DNA from: Pseudobutyrivibrio sp. UBA1225
GTDB lineage: Bacteria > Bacillota > Clostridia > Lachnospirales > Lachnospiraceae
DNA: 13,302 nt
Assembly: GCA_002309345.1 (NCBI GenBank)
Contig: DBWZ01000037.1
Coordinates: 1-13,302, forward strand
Direction of reading: 5' to 3'
Position numbers and translations under genes: made by a program. Numbering within the stretch: position 1 is the first letter of the stretch; each line of letters starts with the position of its first letter. Under the pieces are notes generated by a model. The model was not told the origin of the DNA, did not search any database, and was given only the letters and a program-made list of their open reading frames with translations. Positions 6,762 to 12,223 of the stretch are shown here, piece after piece.

Positions 6762-7790
6762 ATGTCACAAGACGCAAAGATTTATTATCAGGAAGATTGT
6801 AATCTTTCATTATTGAAGGGTAAGACAATAGCTATTATTGGTTACGGTAGCCAGGGTCACGCTCACGCACTCAACCTCAAGGAGAGTGGATGCGATGTTA
6901 TTATCGGTCTTTACGAAGGTTCAAAGTCATGGGCAAAGGCTGAAAAGCAGGGACTTACAGTTTATACAGCTGCTGAGGCTGCAAAGAAGGCTGATATTAT
7001 CATGATTCTTATCAACGATGAGAAGCAGGCAGATATGTACAAGAAAGACATCGAGCCAAACCTTGAAGCTGGTAACATGCTTATGTTTGCTCATGGTTTC
7101 AATATTCACTTTGGTTGCATCAAGCCACCAGCTGATGTTGACGTTACTATGATTGCTCCTAAGGGACCAGGTCATACAGTACGTTCTGAGTATCAGGCTG
7201 GCAAGGGTGTGCCTTGTCTTGTTGCTGTAGAGCAGGATGCTACTGGAAAGGCTCTTGACCTTGCACTTGCATATGCACTTGGTATTGGTGGTGCTAGAGC
7301 TGGTGTTCTTGAGACTACATTTAGAACAGAGACAGAGACAGATCTCTTTGGTGAGCAGGCAGTACTTTGTGGTGGTGTTTGTGCACTTATGCAGGCTGGT
7401 TTCGAAACACTTGTTGAGGCTGGCTATGATCCAAGAAACGCATACTTCGAGTGTATCCACGAGATGAAGCTTATCGTTGATCTTATCTATCAGTCAGGCT
7501 TCGCAGGCATGAGATATTCAATCTCTAACACAGCTGAGTATGGTGATTACATCACAGGACCAAAGATTATCACTGAAGATACAAAGAAGGCTATGAAGAA
7601 GGTTCTCGCTGACATCCAGGATGGTTCTTTTGCAAAAGAATTCCTTCTTGATATGTCTCCAGCTGGTCGTCAGGTACACTTCCAGGCTATGAGAAAGCTT
7701 GCTTCTGAGCATCCATCAGAGAAGGTTGGTGAGGAAATCCGTCAGCTTTATTCATGGAACAACGAAGAAGATAAGTTCATCAACAACTAA
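6762..7790 (+). CDS. ilvC: Ketol-acid reductoisomerase, class I
   Basis: A 342-residue NAD(P)H-dependent, Mg-dependent enzyme. It converts acetolactate and acetohydroxybutyrate to dihydroxy acids, the second common step of branched-chain amino acid synthesis. The Rossmann motif GYGSQGHAHALNLKESG (27-43) and the cofactor-specificity loop GLYEGSKSW (49-57) lie in the N domain. AHGFNIHFG and APKGPGHTVRSEY form the active site, and DLFGEQAVLCGG begins the metal-binding C domain. The length fits the short class I form. AGGAGG at 6748-6753 is well placed before ATG 6762. The loop has Tyr-Glu where many NADPH enzymes carry Arg plus a neutral residue, so cofactor preference is open. Codon use differs clearly from the A+T-rich genes downstream. 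Confidence 0.97.
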   Translation: MSQDAKIYYQEDCNLSLLKGKTIAIIGYGSQGHAHALNLKESGCDVIIGLYEGSKSWAKAEKQGLTVYTAAEAAKKADIIMILINDEKQADMYKKDIEPNLEAGNMLMFAHGFNIHFGCIKPPADVDVTMIAPKGPGHTVRSEYQAGKGVPCLVAVEQDATGKALDLALAYALGIGGARAGVLETTFRTETETDLFGEQAVLCGGVCALMQAGFETLVEAGYDPRNAYFECIHEMKLIVDLIYQSGFAGMRYSISNTAEYGDYITGPKIITEDTKKAMKKVLADIQDGSFAKEFLLDMSPAGRQVHFQAMRKLASEHPSEKVGEEIRQLYSWNNEEDKFINN

Positions 7791-7810
7791 GAATTTAAAA
7801 AATTTGTTTT

Positions 7811-7859
7811 CAAAATATCCCGTTGGCTTTATAGCCACGGGATATTTTTTTTGTATAAA
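7811..7859 (+). repeat. Diverged direct repeat, left copy, flanking gene B
   Basis: Terminator T3 with its flanks (TTCAAAA before, TTTTTTGTATAAAA after) aligns with T4 after gene B (TTCAAAA before, TTTTTTGTATGTAAAA after). The two stem differences are compensatory: pairs 7816-7844 and 7821-7839 change from T-A to C-G and from C-G to T-A. Confidence 0.7.
7812..7853 (+). terminator. Terminator T3 of ilvNC
   Basis: ATATCCCG (7815-7822) pairs with CGGGATAT (7838-7845). The inner stem TGGCT/AGCCA closes a short loop, and eight T residues follow. A homologous hairpin (T4, 9035-9065) follows gene B. Confidence 0.92.
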
Positions 7860-7860
7860 A

Positions 7861-7887
7861 GGAAAAAAATAATTTTTTTTATTGAAC
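7861..7887 (+). promoter_or_regulatory. Leader element shared by unknown genes A, B and C (copy B)
   Basis: GGAAAAAAAT at 7861-7870, a T-run at 7873-7880, then GAAC at 7884-7887; GG to GAAC is 23 bases, as in copy A. It begins directly after the T3 repeat. Confidence 0.4.
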
Positions 7888-7932
7888 TATATATAAGAGG
7901 TCAAATTTTAACATTATGAACGATGGATAATC

Positions 7933-7942
7933 ATACTAGTAT
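7933..7942. promoter_or_regulatory. TACTAGTA-centred palindrome before gene B
   Basis: ATACTAGTAT is a perfect 10-base palindrome 20 bases before the gene B start. Gene C has GTACTAGTAC (9178-9187) in its leader. It may be an operator; no known regulator is assigned. Confidence 0.35.
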
Positions 7943-7962
7943 TTAGGAAAGAGAGAGTAAAA

Positions 7963-8991
7963 ATGGGTAAAAATAAAGGGAAAGGTATTGCGCTTGATAT
8001 ATATGAACAGGCAGAAAGTGACTTGAGAAAATTATTTGATGCAATTAATCAAATGGAGCGTGAACAAGATGGCGATGAGAAAATTAAAGCGCTTGAGGAT
8101 GTTATTTTTTACAGTAAATCTTTGAAATTGGATTGTGAAAATCAGGCCTTAAAAAATGACAATGAATTTAAAAACGACACAGAATTTCATGACGCTTTAT
8201 TTGCGGCCAAAAAATGGTTGGTAGATATTTCAGAGCCAAGCAATAAGAATTTTCCGTTATATGTAAAAGCGCACAATAACATTATGAAGGACCCTCATAT
8301 TTCTAAAAAAATATTAGAGACCAATGGCATCGAATATGATTCGATTAAAGCGCCTAACAAAGTAGAAGACAAATCTGTATTATCAGAGGATATTGCCGTG
8401 GCACTTATGGGCGAGCAATTCGATTTGAATAAATCGGAAGTCGATTATGATGCTTTCATTGAAGAGCAACAGGTAATTTTAAATTCAATCAAGAGCCAAA
8501 ACAACGAGGCTAAAGCAGTGGGGCCGTCTAATGACATTGAATATTCTTCGAATGAAAATGAATATGAAACAGTAGATGAAGAAGTGTTAGAGGCAATAGC
8601 CTTATCATTAGAGGGTGATGAACCTGAATATATGGATTGGTTGGCAAAAAGATTTCATACTAGTGTTGAAGAACAAAAGAAAATTTTAGATTCATATGAG
8701 AGAATAAAAGAAGAACAGAAAGCAGTGCAACATTCTAACGATAGTGGATCTAATTCCGTTAGTGCAGAAAAAAAGAATCATATAGTTGAGGATATTAAAT
8801 TTACTTTAGGACAACAACAGGCTACCCTTAACTCATGCTTGAATCATAAAGGATTTGTAAATACGAGCAAAGATGCTACTGCTTATAAAGAACCTCAAAA
8901 TTTTGAAAAAAAGATTACTGTTATTGATGAAAAATCAGCAAATAGCCAGCAAGTGACATTTAATAATTCATTTCCAATAACAGTTAAATGA
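7963..8991 (+). CDS. Unknown protein B with three repeated modules, one resembling a ubiquitin-interacting motif
   Basis: An unrecognised 342-residue, acidic, apparently soluble protein with no signal peptide or membrane segment. The N-terminal part (1-130) is helical and charged. A module then repeats: EDIAVALMGEQ (142-152) with EEQQVILNS (167-175); DEEVLEAIALSLEGDE (205-220) with EEQKKILDS (236-244); and a shortened EDIKFTLG with QQQATLNS (276-291). Low-complexity Ser/Asn/Glu linkers join them. The second helix closely fits the ubiquitin-interacting motif pattern: acidic run, hydrophobic V208, A211, S215, then acidic residues. The tail after 292 is Lys/Ser/Asn-rich and probably disordered. 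The ribosome site (GGAAAGAGAGAG) is weak. The gene lies between two homologous terminators downstream of ilvC and is A+T rich, suggesting an acquired cassette. The ubiquitin link is inferred from pattern only. Confidence 0.72.
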   Translation: MGKNKGKGIALDIYEQAESDLRKLFDAINQMEREQDGDEKIKALEDVIFYSKSLKLDCENQALKNDNEFKNDTEFHDALFAAKKWLVDISEPSNKNFPLYVKAHNNIMKDPHISKKILETNGIEYDSIKAPNKVEDKSVLSEDIAVALMGEQFDLNKSEVDYDAFIEEQQVILNSIKSQNNEAKAVGPSNDIEYSSNENEYETVDEEVLEAIALSLEGDEPEYMDWLAKRFHTSVEEQKKILDSYERIKEEQKAVQHSNDSGSNSVSAEKKNHIVEDIKFTLGQQQATLNSCLNHKGFVNTSKDATAYKEPQNFEKKITVIDEKSANSQQVTFNNSFPITVK

Positions 8992-9027
8992 TGACTTCAA
9001 CAACACCTATAAATCATTAAAATTTTG

Positions 9028-9080
9028 ATTCAAAACATCCTGTTAGGCTTGATGCCGCAGGATGTTTTTTGTATGTAAAA
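9028..9080 (+). repeat. Diverged direct repeat, right copy, flanking gene B
   Basis: Right copy of the T3 repeat (7811-7859), about 1.2 kb downstream. The shared flanks TTCAAAA and TTTTTTGTAT show that similarity exceeds what hairpin function alone would require. Confidence 0.7.
9035..9071 (+). terminator. Terminator T4 of gene B (diverged copy of T3)
   Basis: ACATCCTG (9035-9042) pairs perfectly with CAGGATGT (9058-9065). An inner GGC/GCC pair set follows, then a T-run. It is homologous to T3 with covarying stem changes. Confidence 0.88.
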
Positions 9081-9096
9081 AAAGTTACTCGCGTGG

Positions 9097-9118
9097 CTGG
9101 ATGTGATTTTTTTTGTAT
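9097..9118 (+). repeat. Partial third copy of the T3/T4 terminator 3' half
   Basis: CTGGATGTGA followed by eight T residues and GTAT resembles the right arm, T-run and GTAT of T3 (CGGGATAT..GTAT) and T4 (CAGGATGT..GTAT). No matching left arm is evident, so it is not a working hairpin. It may be a remnant of a further duplication between genes B and C. Confidence 0.4.
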
Positions 9119-9142
9119 TATCCGACTTTTTTTTATTTTAAT

Positions 9143-9170
9143 GGAAAAAACCGATACTATTTTTTTGAAT
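9143..9170 (+). promoter_or_regulatory. Leader element shared by unknown genes A, B and C (copy C)
   Basis: GGAAAAAA at 9143-9150, a T-run at 9160-9166, GAAT at 9167-9170; GG to GAAT is 24 bases, one more than in copies A and B. Confidence 0.4.
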
Positions 9171-9177
9171 AGAAAAT

Positions 9178-9187
9178 GTACTAGTAC
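9178..9187. promoter_or_regulatory. TACTAGTA-centred palindrome before gene C
   Basis: GTACTAGTAC, a perfect 10-base palindrome. It shares the 8-base core with the palindrome before gene B and lies just downstream of the shared leader element. Confidence 0.35.
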
Positions 9188-9224
9188 AAGGATAAAAACT
9201 AAATATTAAAAATTTTATTAAGAA

Positions 9225-9265
9225 AAGGAGGGAGGTATGTGTATTCGTTTGTGAATACATCATAC
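9225..9265 (+). promoter_or_regulatory. Strong ribosome site with short leader frame and hairpin before gene C
   Basis: AAGGAGGGAGG (9225-9235) is the strongest ribosome site here, yet gene C starts 41 bases later. It serves an ATG at 9237 that opens a five-codon frame (Met-Cys-Ile-Arg-Leu, stop TGA 9252-9254). TGTATTC (9240-9246) pairs with GAATACA (9253-9259); GTATG (9235-9239) can extend the stem with CATAC (9261-9265) past one bulged base. The folded hairpin would hide the leader ATG and bring the ribosome site to about 11 bases from ATG 9277. No ATG, GTG or TTG occurs in the gene C frame between the ribosome site and 9277. Confidence 0.55.
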
Positions 9266-9276
9266 GCGTAAAAAAA

Positions 9277-11298
9277 ATGATAGAAAATAAAAATGTGAAA
9301 AAAGATGGAGAAAAGATCAAATTCGAAAATGAATTGTTGGACATTAGTGCAAATTATGATATAAGTCATAATTTTAGAGGCGAAAAATATAATAAAGTAG
9401 CGAAACGTGAAGAAAAAGATGGTAGGGTTATATTTACATGTACATGGACGTATAAAAAGGATAATGAAGTAGAAGAAGAGAAAAGCGATTATTATGTTTT
9501 TAAGAACAATGAATTAGTCGAGTCCAATACTTGGGAAGATAATCCCCAAATCGAAGAAATACCGTTTAATGGTTTGTTTAAAGTATCTCAAAATAATATT
9601 TCTAAGGATGATAATAAAGTAGTTGTTTATAGGGATGACATTCCACAAGCTCGCTTTGAATATAAAGGGGAAAAATTGAATCGTTTGGCGATAAAATCCA
9701 TGGTTATGGCTAGACCTGATGGAATGTCTCATGAAGCAATGCATTATGGCTTGGTTACTAAAAAGTTCGAACCATCTCAAGGTAATTACAATGAAACTGC
9801 ATATGTATTACGAGATAGAAGAAACGATGCAGCTATCGATGGCTTTATTGAGTTTGGAAACATAGAAGTGATGAAGCAAAAGGGACTCATTAAGCAAAAT
9901 CATCCGATGGTAAATGAGGTTGAGTTGATTAATAGTATAGGAGGAGAAAGGATTCTGACTACAATATATGATTCGGATTTTAAAATTATTCAACGAAGTG
10001 CGATAAATCCTATCGGTACGATAAAAGTGGGAGACTTATTTTATACGTTCAAACCAGATGATACTTTATGTAACTATATAAATAATGGTTCTTATTTGAT
10101 AAAAAGAGAAAACGATATAATTATACAAGTAAGTGAAAATGAGATAAAGGTTGGAGAGGAACTTTTTCAAACAAAACAACAATTAGAACAACAGATGCCT
10201 TCGAGTATAAATGAATATTTAACGAAAGGAAGCGAGGAATTACTTCAAAAAGGAGCTATTACCTTAAATGAAGATGGGGTGGTACATATATATGGAACAG
10301 GAGATGAAGTGACTTATTTGATAGGGGATTACCAATGGAATGCCAAGAATATACGAACAGAGGTAATATATAATCCAAAAGATAAAAGCACATTGCATAA
10401 AGTATATGCAAACGGTGCAAATGATGATAATGCTGAATTGTTGGGTAGTATAAAATATGTAAATAATAAGCTGATTGAGGCAGAAATATATACTAATAAT
10501 ATGGCTATCTCAAATGGTTATTCTTTAATAGAATTTCCGGAGGGAGATAGAGTTAATTTTACATATGATTCCCAAAATAATATATTAATTAAGGAAGTGT
10601 ATAGTAATAACAATAAAATTGCACTATTTAAATATGCAAATGATAGCTTGGTACGATCTGTTGTGGTTAAAGATGAAATAGTAGATTCATGTGGTTGTGA
10701 ATTTAAGAGAGAATTTGATAAATATGTATATGTATCATGTAAAGCAGTGGATGAAAAGTCTGTCAACAAAGATGAGATGTTCTATGAAAGATTAATTGGA
10801 GTTGGTGGAGATGAAGCGCCATTGTTTGATGTTGAGTTTGAGAACGGTGAAAAGCCCCATAACATAAAAAATACTAAAGTTCTAAGAGTTAAAAAGAGAT
10901 ATCTTGAAGGACCAATAAGTAGAATTACCTTTAATAATCCCAAAATACCGAAGGATAGTAGGATTTTAGAATTGTCAAATAGAAAAAGCTATAAGAATGT
11001 AATTGTTGATTTCGATGCTAACACTGTTATTGGAGTTAATGATAATGGTAGGGTTATAGATAAATTTTTTATTAAAGAAAAATCAATAGACTTCAATGGC
11101 AATGTATGGATGATTAAGCTACATAATACTTTTGAAAGGACACATAATATCAATGGTGAAAAGTATACTGAAATGATTACTGCAAATAATATTTATCAAA
11201 AAACAGATAAAATGGATAATCATCAATCCATAAAAACCGCACAATCCACGAATGTTACAGTGGAAAATGAGCAGAAAATAACGTGCCGTTTTATGTAA
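9277..11298 (+). CDS. Unknown large beta-rich protein C, 673 residues
   Basis: I do not recognise the family. The protein is soluble in appearance, without signal peptide or membrane segments, and dense in alternating Tyr/Val/Ile/Lys strands and Asn/Asp-Gly turns, as in a repeated beta-hairpin fold. Related phrases recur: HNFRGEKYNKV near the N terminus and HNINGEKYTEM near the C terminus. In the middle, KVYANG..GSIKYVNNKLIEAEIYTNN is echoed by EVYSNNNKIALFKYANDSLVRSVVV. A Cys-Gly-Cys occurs in the later half. Start 9277 is the first usable codon in frame, but it lacks an adjacent ribosome site; the strong site lies 41 bases upstream behind a hairpin. A+T-rich with heavy ATA/AGA use, like genes A and B. 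No terminator follows; the convergent AP2 gene ends 6 bases away. Confidence 0.72.
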   Translation: MIENKNVKKDGEKIKFENELLDISANYDISHNFRGEKYNKVAKREEKDGRVIFTCTWTYKKDNEVEEEKSDYYVFKNNELVESNTWEDNPQIEEIPFNGLFKVSQNNISKDDNKVVVYRDDIPQARFEYKGEKLNRLAIKSMVMARPDGMSHEAMHYGLVTKKFEPSQGNYNETAYVLRDRRNDAAIDGFIEFGNIEVMKQKGLIKQNHPMVNEVELINSIGGERILTTIYDSDFKIIQRSAINPIGTIKVGDLFYTFKPDDTLCNYINNGSYLIKRENDIIIQVSENEIKVGEELFQTKQQLEQQMPSSINEYLTKGSEELLQKGAITLNEDGVVHIYGTGDEVTYLIGDYQWNAKNIRTEVIYNPKDKSTLHKVYANGANDDNAELLGSIKYVNNKLIEAEIYTNNMAISNGYSLIEFPEGDRVNFTYDSQNNILIKEVYSNNNKIALFKYANDSLVRSVVVKDEIVDSCGCEFKREFDKYVYVSCKAVDEKSVNKDEMFYERLIGVGGDEAPLFDVEFENGEKPHNIKNTKVLRVKKRYLEGPISRITFNNPKIPKDSRILELSNRKSYKNVIVDFDANTVIGVNDNGRVIDKFFIKEKSIDFNGNVWMIKLHNTFERTHNINGEKYTEMITANNIYQKTDKMDNHQSIKTAQSTNVTVENEQKITCRFM

Positions 11299-11304
11299 AC
11301 TAGT

Positions 11305-12114
11305 CTACGCTTCTCTAAAGTTCTTATTCCTAAAGAACTTATACAGATGAGAGGAGATTTTTATATCCGTATATACGTCGGCGTATTCGCGTGGAGAGTA
11401 TTCGGTGACAAAGTTAGTGGCGAAGTTTTTGTTCATGCCGCGGGCTTTGCATAGATCAACAGCTTTATTGTAGGCTACGGCTGCTTTTGCTTCGCTAGAA
11501 TAGCGGCCAATAATGAAATCACCATTTAAGTGAATCTTGGCCACGTATTTAATTCGACCGGATTTGTTTTCTTTGGAAACACCGTGATACTTATTTACTA
11601 AAATAATGTTTGAGTATCGCAAATCAAATTCATCGCCGTTGGCGAAGGCATAGTCTTTGCCCTTAACGGCGTACGGTTTGATTCCATAGCGGTTTAATAT
11701 GTTGTACTGCATCCCGTAATCGCTTACAAACAGATGACCGCCGCGGTATTGTATTTTGTGACTTGAATAGTAGAATAAATCATCCTTATCAAATTTTAGG
11801 ATGGTTGACTGATTCAGGTAATATACAAAATAGTTATTAAATAAGTAAATTGGATTTTTGATGTAGATATTATTATCTCTATAATTAATTAGAATCACTA
11901 CCTTTTCAAAGGGTAGTGATTTTATTTTGTTTTGATAGGAAAGCAGAGTGATAGAATCATCCTTTAGTATATCTCGCGCTTCATTATAGGCAGCGTTGCA
12001 CATAGCTTCAGAGTTATAGCTACCGATGCTGATATGTTTTCCTTTATAGGTGATATTACCTCGGTAATAAACATCACCATTTTTACGAGTGGTTTCATAT
12101 ACACCTGGTTTCAT
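11305..12114 (-). CDS. AP2-domain protein, probably derived from an HNH-AP2 homing endonuclease
   Basis: A 269-residue protein with two AP2-like DNA-binding modules. The first is about 15-50 (YRGNITYKGKHISIGSY..EAMCNAAYNEA). The second is about 175-236 (YHGVSKENKSGRIKYVAKI, then IIGRYSSEAKAAVAYNKAV). Between them, AFANGDEFDLRYSNIILV (156-173) lines up with the HNH pattern in which DH, NGN and DNRxSNL normally occur. The catalytic His-Asn positions are replaced, so nuclease activity is probably lost. ATG 12114 is chosen because AAGGAG (12126-12121, minus) is 6 bases upstream; an in-frame ATG at 12165 lacks a comparable site. The likely present role is DNA binding, possibly regulating the divergent azlCD genes (inference), although a remnant of a mobile gene is equally possible. 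Confidence 0.7.
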   Translation of the reverse strand: MKPGVYETTRKNGDVYYRGNITYKGKHISIGSYNSEAMCNAAYNEARDILKDDSITLLSYQNKIKSLPFEKVVILINYRDNNIYIKNPIYLFNNYFVYYLNQSTILKFDKDDLFYYSSHKIQYRGGHLFVSDYGMQYNILNRYGIKPYAVKGKDYAFANGDEFDLRYSNIILVNKYHGVSKENKSGRIKYVAKIHLNGDFIIGRYSSEAKAAVAYNKAVDLCKARGMNKNFATNFVTEYSPREYADVYTDIKISSHLYKFFRNKNFREA

Positions 12115-12155
12115 TATAAACTCCTTGCCATATACTAGATATGTAGCTATAATTT

Positions 12156-12184
12156 TTGAGGACAAGAATAATTATCGATATCAT
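12156..12184 (+). promoter_or_regulatory. Possible promoter of azlCD
   Basis: TTGAGG at 12156-12161, a 17-base spacer, and TATCAT at 12179-12184. Each box matches consensus at four positions. It overlaps the palindrome at 12166-12189. Confidence 0.4.
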
Positions 12185-12189
12185 TATTC
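12166..12189. promoter_or_regulatory. Operator-like palindrome between the AP2 gene and azlC
   Basis: GAATAAT (12166-12172), 10 bases, ATTATTC (12183-12189): a perfect 7+7 inverted repeat with a helical-turn spacing, in the divergent intergenic region and over the probable azlC promoter. It may bind an Lrp/AzlB-type regulator or the divergent AP2 protein; neither is shown. Confidence 0.45.
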
Positions 12190-12223
12190 TACACCTATGC
12201 GAAAGTGAATGTATTAAAAAACT

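Noticed and set aside
6927..7460. A 177-codon minus-strand frame inside ilvC
   Set aside because: It is antisense to a highly conserved gene, rich in Cys/Ser/Leu as expected from its codon bias, and has no convincing ribosome site.
11318..11340. Inverted repeat AAGTTCTT / AAGAACTT as a shared terminator for gene C and the AP2 gene
   Set aside because: It lies inside the AP2 coding region and has no T-run after it on either strand.
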